DNA of 64,000 nt, taken from the NCBI GenBank assembly GCA_018262715.1, contig JADFDS010000008.1, forward strand, positions 24,259-88,258, given 5' to 3'. Below the pieces are notes generated by a model. The model had not been told where the DNA came from. It saw only the letters and a list, made by a program, of their open reading frames with translations, and did no database searches. Shown here piece by piece: positions 48,163 to 57,743 of this stretch (positions within the stretch are counted from its first letter, which is position 1; every line of letters begins with the position of its first letter). Source of the DNA: Bacteroidota bacterium. GTDB lineage: Bacteria > Bacteroidota > Bacteroidia > Bacteroidales > VadinHA17. Position numbers and translations under genes: made by a program.

Positions 48163-48245
48163 CTATCCGCACCACCGGTGCAGCTTCCTCTACTATTCCC
48201 GAAAACATATTATCAGATGTTTGTTTCTGGCAAAGATAGGAAATG
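48163..48245. repeat. 83-bp direct repeat, copy 2
   Basis: Identical to 46201-46283; includes displaced ribE start and TATCTTTG box (48231-48238). Confidence 0.97.
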
Positions 48246-48377
48246 TTGGGAGAAGGGATTAGCTGCCTGCCGGCAGGTCATCAAACTGCAATTGGTAAAA
48301 TTCGAATCTCTTAAGTTCCGAAAAGAGTATTAAATTTGCATTAATATGATCATAAAAGTGCGATTATAATACATAAA

Positions 48378-49661
48378 ATGGAACGAAAAATAGATTCCAG
48401 GTTAATTCTCTGGAAGAAAAGCAGAAACCGTATGCCATTGATCGTTCAGGGCGCCAGGCAAGTGGGTAAAACATATTCAATAGCTGAATTCGGCAGGAAA
48501 CATTTTGCCAATATGCTCTATCTGAACTTTGAAAGCAATGGAGAGCTTGCCAGAATATTTGATCGTGACCTGAACCCCGGTCGGATAATCAGGGAATTGT
48601 CTGTACTTACCGGCGAACAGGTTACAGAGGGAAAAACACTGATATTCTTCGATGAAGTTCAAACCTGCGGCATGGCATTAACCTCCCTGAAGTATTTTTG
48701 TGAAGATGCTCCCGGATATCATGTTATTGCTGCCGGTTCGCTTCTGGGTGTATCAATTAAACGGGACAACAGCTCCTATCCCGTAGGGAAAACCGAAACA
48801 CTTAATATGTACCCGCTTGACTTTGAGGAATTCCTGTGGGAAGTAAAAGGTAGAGAAGCCTCCGGATTAATAAGGGAATCTTTTAACGGGTTCACAAAGT
48901 GTTCACTGCATGAAACTTTCAATGATCTGTACCGCACCTTTCTTTACACCGGAGGTATGCCACAGGTTGTAAAAGAGTACAATTCAGCAGGCGACACACC
49001 TATGCTGGATTCTGTAAAGAAAAGCATTCATAATGCCTATATAGCCGATATGGCCAGGTATGCTGACAAAACTGAAGCTGTACGCATCATGTCTGCCTAT
49101 GGATCCTTACCGGCGCAGTTTTCAAAGGAGAATCATAAGTTTCAATATAAGACAATACGAAGTGGCGCCAGGGCTGCCGATTATGCAACTTCTGTCGAAT
49201 GGCTTAAGGCAGCTGGAGTTGTAACTGCTTGCAGGAGAGTATCCGAAGGCCGGTTTCCTGTTTCGATATGGGAGGATCCATCGGCTTTCAAACTTTACCA
49301 TTCTGATACAGGATTGCTGACCGCGATGGCAGGAATTACATCGGGCGATTACCTGGCGAGGGCGGGAGACAGGTTCAGAGGTGCTTTAGCAGAGAATGGT
49401 GTTGCCACAGCACTTTCAGCGTCAGATTATGATATTTATTATTGGGAATCCCAGGGCCGGGCAGAGGTGGACTTTGTAATTCAGAAAGATGGAGATGTTA
49501 TTCCAATCGAGGTCAAATCAGGAGACAATGTCCGTTCAAGGAGCCTTGCTGAATACACCAGGAGGTATTCGCCCTCCATTTCGTACCGGGTTTCATTTAA
49601 AAATTTCGGGAATGAGAATAACATCAGAAGCATTCCCTTCTATGCACTTTTTTGTGTTTAA
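48378..49661 (+). CDS. AAA ATPase with DUF4143 domain
   Basis: PLIVQGARQVGKTYSIAEFG, LIFFDEVQTC, YYWESQGRAEVDFVIQKDGDVIPIEVKSG. Confidence 0.9.
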   Translation: MERKIDSRLILWKKSRNRMPLIVQGARQVGKTYSIAEFGRKHFANMLYLNFESNGELARIFDRDLNPGRIIRELSVLTGEQVTEGKTLIFFDEVQTCGMALTSLKYFCEDAPGYHVIAAGSLLGVSIKRDNSSYPVGKTETLNMYPLDFEEFLWEVKGREASGLIRESFNGFTKCSLHETFNDLYRTFLYTGGMPQVVKEYNSAGDTPMLDSVKKSIHNAYIADMARYADKTEAVRIMSAYGSLPAQFSKENHKFQYKTIRSGARAADYATSVEWLKAAGVVTACRRVSEGRFPVSIWEDPSAFKLYHSDTGLLTAMAGITSGDYLARAGDRFRGALAENGVATALSASDYDIYYWESQGRAEVDFVIQKDGDVIPIEVKSGDNVRSRSLAEYTRRYSPSISYRVSFKNFGNENNIRSIPFYALFCV

Positions 49662-49664
49662 CCC

Positions 49665-52600
49665 TCAGACTTTTTCCACCAGCACTTTCACCATCTGCTC
49701 TTCGATGTCTGTTTCCCTGAGGGCAGCAGAGGTTTCGGAAGTTCCAGGAGTGCCGGAAACCGCGGAGGCACCACGGGCTGCACCGGCTGCACGAACTACA
49801 AGCTGATCTGCCGGAGCCAGCGTGACTTCCAGCGCCAGGGTCTGCGATGCAATATAATCCGAGTGTTTGCGCACGGCAGCCGCCAAAAACGGCAGATCCT
49901 CAATCATCACCCTGATCTTGTCGGTCACCTCGAAACCGCTTTCCTTTCGGATGTTCTGGATGCGGTTGACAAACTCGCGTGCAATACCCTCATGCAACAG
50001 CTCCTCTGTGACCGTAATATCAAGCGCCACGGTCAGCTTACCTTCGTTGGCAACGAGCCACCCGGGGATGTCTTCGGAGATGATCTCCACCTCGTCGGTT
50101 GTGATGCGGTGCACATTGCCGTTCGGGTCTGCCGCACCAACCGCACCAGCCGCACCAGCTGCACCGACCGCACCGGCCGCACCAGCTGCACCAGCCGCAC
50201 CGGCCGCACCAGCCGCACCAGCCGCACCGGTTGCGCTGCCCAACGCCAGGTCCAGGAAACCGTCGCGCTCAAGCTGTGCTATCTCGCCCTGCGTCAGTGC
50301 CATGATTGCAGCGCCGGCCTCCTTCATCTGCCTGCCAAACTTCGGACCCAGCAGCTTGAAGTTGGGCTTGATGCGACGCACAAGGATTCCCGAGGTGTCA
50401 TCCACGTACTCAACGTCCTTGACATTGACCTCAGCAAGGACCAGCGGCCTGACAGCCTCGAATTTTTCGCGGAAGCCGGCATCGGTCACCGGCACCATGA
50501 TCTTTGCAAGCGGCTGGCGCACCCTGATGTTCACCTTGCGGCGCAGCGCCAGTATCATCGACGACATCTTCTGGGCAATCTCCATCCGCTCCTCGAGATC
50601 CCTGTCAATCAGCTTCTCATCATATGACGGGAACGGCGCCAGGTGCACTGAACCTTCAGAGAACCGGCCACGGACGGAATTGAGATCCGTGAAAATGCGG
50701 TCAGTATAGAACGGTATTATCGGCGAGGCCAGCAGCGCCACAGTCTCAAGACATGTATAGAGCGTCTGGTATGCCGAGAGCTTGTCCTCGTCCATGCCGC
50801 CGCCCCAGTAGCGCTTGCGGTTGAGGCGCACGTACCAGTTCGAGAGATTTTCTGTTACAAACTCGGAAACAGCCCGGCCTGCCGGGGTGATGTCATAATC
50901 ATCATACCTCGCGGTCACCTCCTTAATCAGCGTGTTGAGCAGCGAGATTATCCAGCGGTCTATCTCCGGCCTGCGCTCAACGGGCACCTGCGGTTCATGG
51001 CCCGTGAATCCGTCAACGTTCGCGTAAAGCGCGAAGAAGGAATATGTATTATAAAGCGTCCCGAAGAACTTGCGCTTCACCTCCTCCACGCCCGATATGT
51101 CAAAGCGGAGATTGTCCCACGGCTGGGCGTTGGTGAGCATGTACCAGCGCACCGGATCAGCGCCGTGCGTGTCAATTGTAGAAAAAGGATCAACTGCGTT
51201 GCCGAGCCGTTTCGACATCTTGTTTCCGTTCTTGTCGAGCACCAACCCGTTGGAAATGATGTTCCTGAACGAAACCGAATCAGAGATCATAGTGGCTATG
51301 GCGTGCAGCGTGAAGAACCACCCGCGTGTCTGGTCGACGCCCTCGGCGATATAATCAGCCGGGAACATTTCGGAAAAATTCTCCCTGTTCTCGAATGGGT
51401 AGTGCGCCTGCGCATAGGGCATCGCTCCCGAATCAAACCAGACATCAATCAGGTCAGGCTCACGGTGCATGGGCCTGCCGGTGGGGCTCACCAGCACAAT
51501 CTCGTCCACAAATGGCCTGTGCAGGTCAAGCAGCGAATAGTTCTCAGCCGAGAAGTCGCCCTCGGCGAAGTTCTCCAGCGGGTTGCGGGTCATGTATCCT
51601 GCATCGATGCTGCGGGCTATCTCCATCTTCAGCTCTGCGAGCGAACCGATGCATATCTCCTCCTGGCGGTCATCGGTCATCCAGATGGGCAGCGGTGTGC
51701 CCCAGTAGCGGGAGCGCGACAGGTTCCAGTCGACGAGGTTCTCGAGCCACTTGCCGAAGCGGCCGGTGCCGGTGCTCTCAGGCTTCCAGTTGATTGTATT
51801 GTTGAGCTCGATCATGCGGTCGCGCAGCGCGGTGGTGCGGATGAACCATGAGTCGAGCGGGTAGTACAGCACGGGTTTGTCGGTGCGCCAGCAGTGAGGG
51901 TAGTTGTGCACCTGCTTCTCAATGCGGAACACTTTGCCCTGCTGCTTCAGCATCACTGCAATATCCACGTCCAGGGTCTCGGTGCCCTCAGGTATCGTGT
52001 CGTCATATTCATTCTTGACGTAGCGTCCCGCGAATGGGCCATAGGTTTTGGTGTTCACCCGTGTTGCCACGAAGGCCTGGTCGAGGTCATCCATCGGCAC
52101 CATCCTACCGCGGCGGTCGACGAGCGGGCCCTGGAAGCCGTCGGACATGAGGACCATGAGCGGCGGGATGCCGTGTTCGCGCCCTGCGCGATAGTCGTCT
52201 GCGCCGAAGGTGGGAGCTATATGAACTATACCTGTCCCGTCAACCGTTGTGACGAAGTCGCCGGTGATGACGCGGAAGGCGCCGGCGTCAGGCTTCACCC
52301 AGTCGATAAGCTGCTCGTATTCAATATCTTTGAGTTGCGAGCCTTTGTATTTCCCGGTAACGGTGTATTCAAGCTTCTTGTCAGGAGCGAAGATCACGGG
52401 GAGCAGATCTTCTGCCAGTATCACCGTGATGGGCTCCGAGGTGTATGGGTTGACGGTGCTGACACGCACATAGGTGATGTCAGGTCCCACGGCCAGTGCG
52501 GTGTTTGACGGCAGCGTCCACGGGGTGGTGGTCCAGGCCATGATCTTCACGCTGTCAGTCTCAACACTGCCGGAATCAGAACCGCTGGCATTTACCCTGG

Positions 52601-53339
52601 TGGCATCGGCAATGCCGGATCCCAAACCGCCTGCGTCAGTTTTTCCGGTGCCGGTGCCGCGGAAGAGAAATTCCGATTTTTCATTGCGGATCAGGCTGAA
52701 CAGGGCGATGCATGTTGTGTCCTTCACATCGCGGTAGCATCCGGGCATGTTGAGCTCGTGCGAGCTGAGGCCGGTGCCGGCGGCGGGGGAGTAGGGCTGA
52801 ATGGTGTAACCCTCGTAAAGCAATCCTTTGTTATACAGCTGTTTGAGCAGCCACCAGAGTGTCTCTATATACCTGTTGTCATAGGTGATGTACGGGTTAT
52901 CCATGTCGATCCAGTAGCCCATGTGGCGGGTCAGATCCTCCCATGCGTCCGTATATTTCATGACATCCTTACGGCAGGCCTCGTTGTATTCATCAACCGA
53001 GATTTTTGTGCCGATGTCTTCCTTGGTTATGCCGAGGGCTTTTTCCACGCCAAGTTCAACAGGAAGTCCATGGGTATCCCATCCGGCCTTGCGACGGACC
53101 TCGTAGCCCTGCATGGTGCGGAAGCGGCAGATGGCGTCCTTGATGGCCCGTGCCATGACGTGGTGGATTCCCGGCATCCCGTTCGCGGAGGGTGGACCCT
53201 CATAAAAGACGAATTCGCCCTTGCCGTCGCGGCTTCGTAACGACTTCCGGAAGGTATCATGATCATCCCACATCTTCAGCACCTCGTTGTTCACCTTCGG
53301 GAGATCAAGGCCCTTGTACTCGGGAAATTTCTTTGACAT
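49665..53339 (-). CDS. ileS: isoleucyl-tRNA synthetase with low-complexity insertions
   Basis: FYEGPPSANGMPGIHHVMARAIKDAICRFRTMQGYEVRRKAGWDTHGLPVE; NKMSKRLGNAVDPF. Confidence 0.95.
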   Translation of the reverse strand: MSKKFPEYKGLDLPKVNNEVLKMWDDHDTFRKSLRSRDGKGEFVFYEGPPSANGMPGIHHVMARAIKDAICRFRTMQGYEVRRKAGWDTHGLPVELGVEKALGITKEDIGTKISVDEYNEACRKDVMKYTDAWEDLTRHMGYWIDMDNPYITYDNRYIETLWWLLKQLYNKGLLYEGYTIQPYSPAAGTGLSSHELNMPGCYRDVKDTTCIALFSLIRNEKSEFLFRGTGTGKTDAGGLGSGIADATRVNASGSDSGSVETDSVKIMAWTTTPWTLPSNTALAVGPDITYVRVSTVNPYTSEPITVILAEDLLPVIFAPDKKLEYTVTGKYKGSQLKDIEYEQLIDWVKPDAGAFRVITGDFVTTVDGTGIVHIAPTFGADDYRAGREHGIPPLMVLMSDGFQGPLVDRRGRMVPMDDLDQAFVATRVNTKTYGPFAGRYVKNEYDDTIPEGTETLDVDIAVMLKQQGKVFRIEKQVHNYPHCWRTDKPVLYYPLDSWFIRTTALRDRMIELNNTINWKPESTGTGRFGKWLENLVDWNLSRSRYWGTPLPIWMTDDRQEEICIGSLAELKMEIARSIDAGYMTRNPLENFAEGDFSAENYSLLDLHRPFVDEIVLVSPTGRPMHREPDLIDVWFDSGAMPYAQAHYPFENRENFSEMFPADYIAEGVDQTRGWFFTLHAIATMISDSVSFRNIISNGLVLDKNGNKMSKRLGNAVDPFSTIDTHGADPVRWYMLTNAQPWDNLRFDISGVEEVKRKFFGTLYNTYSFFALYANVDGFTGHEPQVPVERRPEIDRWIISLLNTLIKEVTARYDDYDITPAGRAVSEFVTENLSNWYVRLNRKRYWGGGMDEDKLSAYQTLYTCLETVALLASPIIPFYTDRIFTDLNSVRGRFSEGSVHLAPFPSYDEKLIDRDLEERMEIAQKMSSMILALRRKVNIRVRQPLAKIMVPVTDAGFREKFEAVRPLVLAEVNVKDVEYVDDTSGILVRRIKPNFKLLGPKFGRQMKEAGAAIMALTQGEIAQLERDGFLDLALGSATGAAGAAGAAGAAGAAGAAGAVGAAGAAGAVGAADPNGNVHRITTDEVEIISEDIPGWLVANEGKLTVALDITVTEELLHEGIAREFVNRIQNIRKESGFEVTDKIRVMIEDLPFLAAAVRKHSDYIASQTLALEVTLAPADQLVVRAAGAARGASAVSGTPGTSETSAALRETDIEEQMVKVLVEKV
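50131..50236 (-). repeat. 9-bp tandem repeat within ileS
   Basis: (GCCGCACCA/GCTGCACCA/GCCGCACCG)n; encodes (GAA)n. Confidence 0.93.
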
Positions 53340-53545
53340 ACTGTATTACCTGTTAAAATCAGCGTGCAAAGTTAATAAAAAGTCAGGCAGAAGCCATTAG
53401 GCAAGAGGCAGCAGTGGATTTTCAGATAAACTTTTGGTATTAATCTCCTGAATGCAATTAGGGGCAGGTTGTCAATGGCGAAAAAATGCCTCCTGATTAC
53501 TTTAGGCAAGATTAAGCTAATGCTAAGATTATCAGCATCTCACTA

Positions 53546-53573
53546 ATGCCTATTGCCTCCTGCCTATTGCCTT
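53546..53573 (+). repeat. Family B heptamers
   Basis: AATGCCTATTGCCTCCTGCCTATTGCC; inverted relative at about 53392-53413 (CCATTAGGCAAGAGGCAGCAG). Confidence 0.75.
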
Positions 53574-53607
53574 ACAATATTCATGTAGCAAATGTGTTTA
53601 TTTATAT

Positions 53608-53615
53608 TACCTTTG
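53608..53615 (+). promoter_or_regulatory. Bacteroidota -7 box TACCTTTG upstream of DksA-like gene
   Basis: TACCTTTG 26 nt before ATG 53642. Confidence 0.45.
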
Positions 53616-53641
53616 CGTATTAATTTCTAACACCGGTAGCC

Positions 53642-54019
53642 ATGGCAGAAAAGACAAGATATTCGGATGAGGAGCTGGAGGAATTCAGGCAGATCATCAT
53701 GGCCAAGCTCGAGAAAGCAAGGAGGGATTATGATGTGCTCAAGGCAAGCATAACCCACGAGGATAATAATGACACTATGGACACCTCTCCTACCTTCAAG
53801 GTATTGGAAGAGGGTGCCACCACCCTGTCAAAGGAGGAGGCCGGCAGGCTCGCACAACGACAGCTGAAGTTCATTCAGCATCTGCAGGCCGCGCTGGTTC
53901 GCATAGAGAACAAGACCTACGGCATATGCCGTGAGACAGGTCAGCTTATAAGCAAGGAGCGCCTGCGCGCCGTACCCCATGCCACCCTGTGCATGGAGGC
54001 AAAGCTGAAGCAGAAATAG
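53642..54019 (+). CDS. DksA/TraR-family protein, incomplete zinc site
   Basis: KTYGICRETGQLISKERLRAVPHATLCMEAKLKQK. Confidence 0.85.
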   Translation: MAEKTRYSDEELEEFRQIIMAKLEKARRDYDVLKASITHEDNNDTMDTSPTFKVLEEGATTLSKEEAGRLAQRQLKFIQHLQAALVRIENKTYGICRETGQLISKERLRAVPHATLCMEAKLKQK

Positions 54020-54048
54020 AACAGGGGACTCCGGGTCTCAATCATAAG

Positions 54049-54077
54049 GTCACGGGTCCTTGAGCCCGTGGCCTTTT
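54049..54077 (+). terminator. Rho-independent terminator
   Basis: GGTCACGGG-TCCTTGAG-CCCGTGGCC then TTTTGCTTTTT. Confidence 0.8.
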
Positions 54078-54202
54078 GCTTTTTATATCTGAAAATAAAA
54101 CATAAATGTCACCGGAGATGTCACTGTAAATGTCACTGAAGATGTCACTGTAAAACGTGTGGAAGCATTACTTGAAATCATCAGAAAGAACCCTTCCGAC
54201 AT

Positions 54203-55720
54203 TTAAGCTGACCGCGCGTTCCTGAAGAAAATATTATAGATGCTGCGGGCGAAGTAACGGATGTCAGTGCCAAGCGGATTCTGGTCCCATGAGTCGAAAT
54301 ACTTCAGCTCCGAGTGCTGAATAGCCTCGAGGCCGGTGGGCAGATCGGCATAGTACGGCGGCAGGAGGCCCGGCTTGTACCTTATGCGACGGTCACGGAT
54401 CTCATCGTCATAGAGGCTGAAATAATGTTTCGAAAGCGGTCTCACGCCGAACAGCTTGATGTCGCCCTTGAGGATATTCACTATCATCGGCAGCTCATCG
54501 AGCCATACTTTCCTTGCAAAGTGTCCCCACGCCGTCACCCGGAAATCGTCCTTCATCTTCCCGCCGTCGGCGATGGAGTGTAGTCCGTATACATAATCCT
54601 GTATATATTCCGAGTAGGGATGCATTGTGCGAAGCTTGTAGACATTGAAGGTACGCCCGTCTCGACCGATTCGCGGCAGCGTTATTATCATCCCGTAACC
54701 GTTCTCGTTGGCCGGCCTGGGTTCAGAGCGACGTTCCGCCTTGATGCACAGCATGTCCCCGGCGAATTTTTCCTGTTTGATTGCAAAGCCTGCGCGACTC
54801 AGCCGGCCCAGTGCCTCAGCCCTCGAGAACGGTGCATTGGCGCCGCCGGTAAAAAACTCCCAGAGCCCGCGGGTGATACGCAGACGCGGAATTACACGGT
54901 TGATCAGGAAATCGGGCAGGAAAATCAGGTAATAAACAAACGATGAATACTTCTCTTTCAGCCGCTCGGCCCTTTGCTCCAGTGTCTCCACCGAGCAGAT
55001 GAAGAGTCCGTAGACCCCCAGCCTGCCGTTGACTGTATCGAGGAACCTGTCGAGTTTCCTGATGCCGTTCATCGGCTTGAGGTTGATTATGCAGGTGTAT
55101 TGGTCATGCTCAAGATTCTGAATGTTAAATGCTTCTGAGGTTGACACTATTGCAAGTCGTGCCGCATCCTCCCGGCTTACCAGGGATGAAAGCGCCTCGG
55201 CGCGAACTCTTGAACATCCCTCCTGGAGCCTCATTGTCAGAGCCGGATCAGGGATGATATCGCTTGCTTCACCAGGATGAGAGCGTGCTACGAGCTCGCG
55301 CTCGGAAAGCTTTATTTCTGCCGGGGTGATCAGCGGCGCCTTGCGGAAGGCGAGATAAACCGAACCTAATACAAGCTCGAGGATAGTTGCGGTGATGGCA
55401 GTGCCGAACACCACCTGCCTCGAGTAGCTCAGGTCGCGCAGGGCGAAGAGCAGCAGTGCTGAAATGCTCGTAGCGATCAGGTTGGCGGTGAGGACCCGCG
55501 AAAAGAGTGTGCGGAGATTGACTATGCGGCCGCGGCCGATCTTCCCGCTGACGGCGGAGACCACAATCCACAAAAAGGCCAGCATCAGGAAGAATGTGAT
55601 GTGCGAGAGCATGTAGGTTTTCAGGCCGGCCGGCTTGAGCATCGACATGAGGATGTATGACGATGCAAGTATCAGAATGTCAGCCCCAAGCGTGATTACA
55701 CGAAATTTCCCCCGGTTCAT
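54203..55720 (-). CDS. bacterial sugar transferase (undecaprenyl-phosphate glycosyl-1-phosphate transferase-like)
   Basis: FNVYKLRTMHPYSEYIQDYVYG, RKVWLDELPMIVNILKGDIKLFGVRPLSKHYFSLYD; N-terminal TM helices. Confidence 0.88.
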   Translation of the reverse strand: MNRGKFRVITLGADILILASSYILMSMLKPAGLKTYMLSHITFFLMLAFLWIVVSAVSGKIGRGRIVNLRTLFSRVLTANLIATSISALLLFALRDLSYSRQVVFGTAITATILELVLGSVYLAFRKAPLITPAEIKLSERELVARSHPGEASDIIPDPALTMRLQEGCSRVRAEALSSLVSREDAARLAIVSTSEAFNIQNLEHDQYTCIINLKPMNGIRKLDRFLDTVNGRLGVYGLFICSVETLEQRAERLKEKYSSFVYYLIFLPDFLINRVIPRLRITRGLWEFFTGGANAPFSRAEALGRLSRAGFAIKQEKFAGDMLCIKAERRSEPRPANENGYGMIITLPRIGRDGRTFNVYKLRTMHPYSEYIQDYVYGLHSIADGGKMKDDFRVTAWGHFARKVWLDELPMIVNILKGDIKLFGVRPLSKHYFSLYDDEIRDRRIRYKPGLLPPYYADLPTGLEAIQHSELKYFDSWDQNPLGTDIRYFARSIYNIFFRNARSA

Positions 55721-55742
55721 TTCCCTATAGATTTTCGACAGT

Positions 55743-57452
55743 ATGCCGCAAATATGCTACAAGCGTTATCTTTGTGGAAAGCCTCATTTTGTGAAGTATT
55801 CAACATACATAGTAACTTTATCAACACTGCTAATATTGTGTTGGTGTGCTCCCGCGCGCGCGCAGATGATTCCCGAACCGACGGGCGACGAGGCCGTTTA
55901 CCTTTTTCTGGACGAGCTCGCGGCTGACGGGGTGATCTCGCTCAACGGGGCGGTAAAGCCTTACAGCAGGCAGATAATCAGGCAGAAACTCGGGGAGGCT
56001 GCCGCCCGGCCGGATAGTCTGGCGGCGCTGCAAAACCGTCTCACCCCTCGCCAGCAGAAGGAACTCGACTTCTGGCTGAACATCTACAGCCCCGGTGAAC
56101 CGGACGGCAAATTCAAGCTTCTGCTCAGTCCTGCCACCGCATATTACCGCGACTCACTCTTCAGCGTAACCGTTTCGCCAATCCTTGGACTGACGGGCGG
56201 GATTACATCCGGCTCAGACGGTGGTTCGGGCAGCGGAACAGGCAGCACTTCGCGGCAGCGCACAATCGCCTGGAAAAACGGTGCGAAGGCGTATGGAAAC
56301 TACGGCAGATGGGCGTTCTTCGCAGCATTGCAGGACAACCACCAGGACCCGCTTATGGGCCACGCCGAATACCTCACACGGGAACGCGGCGGGCACATCA
56401 AGAATGAAACTGATTTTTCCGAGATGACCGGCGGCGTAAGTTACATGTGGAAGTGGGGCGACATTGCCTTTCTCAAGGACTCCCCGGTGTGGGGCAGCGG
56501 ATATGGCGGCACTAACATTCTCTCCGGGCGTGCTCCATCGTTCATGCATATCAGGCTTCATCTCAAACCGGTAAAATGGGGTGAGATGACCTGGATACAC
56601 GGCTGGCTTACCTCGATGGTGATCGACTCAACACGATCGTATTGGGTCACCAACGCATATGGTACCGAGTACCGTGAGCACTACCGCCGTAAATATATCG
56701 CGGCAAACATCTTCACCTTCACCCCGGTGGAGCGGCTGCATATCTCCGCCGGCAACAGCGTCATCTGGTCTGATCCGCGCATCACCCCCTACTACCTGAT
56801 GCCGGTTTTCTTCTACAAGTCTGTCGACCACAGCGTCAACTCGGGCATCAACAACAGCAACTCCCAGATGTTCCTTGATATCAGCTCGAACAATATAAAG
56901 CACCTGCACCTCTATGGTACACTGTTCATAGATGAACTCTCCACGGCGCGGTTCACCAACTCCGATTACAATTTCTTCTCATGGAAGGGCGGGTTCCGCA
57001 CAGGTAATTTCAGCTTTATGCCTGACATCTGGCTGACTGCCGAGTGCACCTTCACCTATCCCCTCACCTTCCAGCATAATGTGCCTGTCACCACCTTCGA
57101 GAACCAGGGATACAACCTCGGCCACTGGCTGCGCGATAACAGCCGGAGCTGGTATTTTGCCCTCGACTGGCGGCCGGTGCGTGCTGCCGGTGTCAGACTG
57201 TGGCATGAACGCTCAGAACGGGGACCTGACTACCAGAGCATCGGCGGGCCGCGGGTTGGGCTGCCTTACCTGGAGAGCATAGAATGGCGGAATGTCACCA
57301 CCGGCCTGGATGTCAGTTACATGATCACCGGCGGGGTGCAGGTCCGCGCCTCGCTGATACGGAGCAACATCACCGGCGAAGAAGACTGGTACCCCACCCA
57401 TCTGTATGGCCGCACCACAACAATCAGCGGTGGGGTTGTCTGGGGATTTTGA
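55743..57452 (+). CDS. capsule assembly Wzi-like outer-membrane protein
   Basis: DEAVYLFLDELAADGVISLNGAVKPYSRQIIRQKL...beta-barrel-like C-terminus ending VVWGF; capsule context. Confidence 0.7.
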   Translation: MPQICYKRYLCGKPHFVKYSTYIVTLSTLLILCWCAPARAQMIPEPTGDEAVYLFLDELAADGVISLNGAVKPYSRQIIRQKLGEAAARPDSLAALQNRLTPRQQKELDFWLNIYSPGEPDGKFKLLLSPATAYYRDSLFSVTVSPILGLTGGITSGSDGGSGSGTGSTSRQRTIAWKNGAKAYGNYGRWAFFAALQDNHQDPLMGHAEYLTRERGGHIKNETDFSEMTGGVSYMWKWGDIAFLKDSPVWGSGYGGTNILSGRAPSFMHIRLHLKPVKWGEMTWIHGWLTSMVIDSTRSYWVTNAYGTEYREHYRRKYIAANIFTFTPVERLHISAGNSVIWSDPRITPYYLMPVFFYKSVDHSVNSGINNSNSQMFLDISSNNIKHLHLYGTLFIDELSTARFTNSDYNFFSWKGGFRTGNFSFMPDIWLTAECTFTYPLTFQHNVPVTTFENQGYNLGHWLRDNSRSWYFALDWRPVRAAGVRLWHERSERGPDYQSIGGPRVGLPYLESIEWRNVTTGLDVSYMITGGVQVRASLIRSNITGEEDWYPTHLYGRTTTISGGVVWGF

Positions 57453-57553
57453 AATTTGACACGTGGCCATTTCTCCTATGATGGTCAATCATGCCTAAAA
57501 ACAATGAGCGAACTTAATGGGCATATAATTGTAAATTTGTTAAAGGCTCAAAG

Positions 57554-57672
57554 ATGAGTACAGTCGAAATATAGCAGACTATCTCAAATGATGCTTTACA
57601 GAAGGAGATCAGGGAATGGCTAAGTACAAAATAGAATGGTCAGTTGAAGCCAGACCGGATATAAGAGGTTAA
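57554..57672 (+). pseudogene. decayed toxin-antitoxin module (antitoxin fragment + RelE-like N-terminus)
   Basis: MSTVEI*QTISNDALQKEIREWLSTK* overlapping MAKYKIEWSVEARPDIRG*. Confidence 0.45.
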
Positions 57673-57717
57673 TCAATAATTTATTTTATAACACTAACTA
57701 TAATTTACAAAAATGCT

Positions 57718-57725
57718 TATATTTG
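57718..57725 (+). promoter_or_regulatory. Bacteroidota -7 box TATATTTG upstream of HTH gene
   Basis: TATATTTG 18 nt before ATG 57744. Confidence 0.4.
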
Positions 57726-57743
57726 TAAAATAGAGTTATTGTT

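Noticed and set aside
49863-50709. 254-aa and 280-aa ORFs antisense to ileS with Thr/Ala/Pro repeats
   Set aside because: They are the reverse reading of the GCCGCACCA repeat and IleRS codons.
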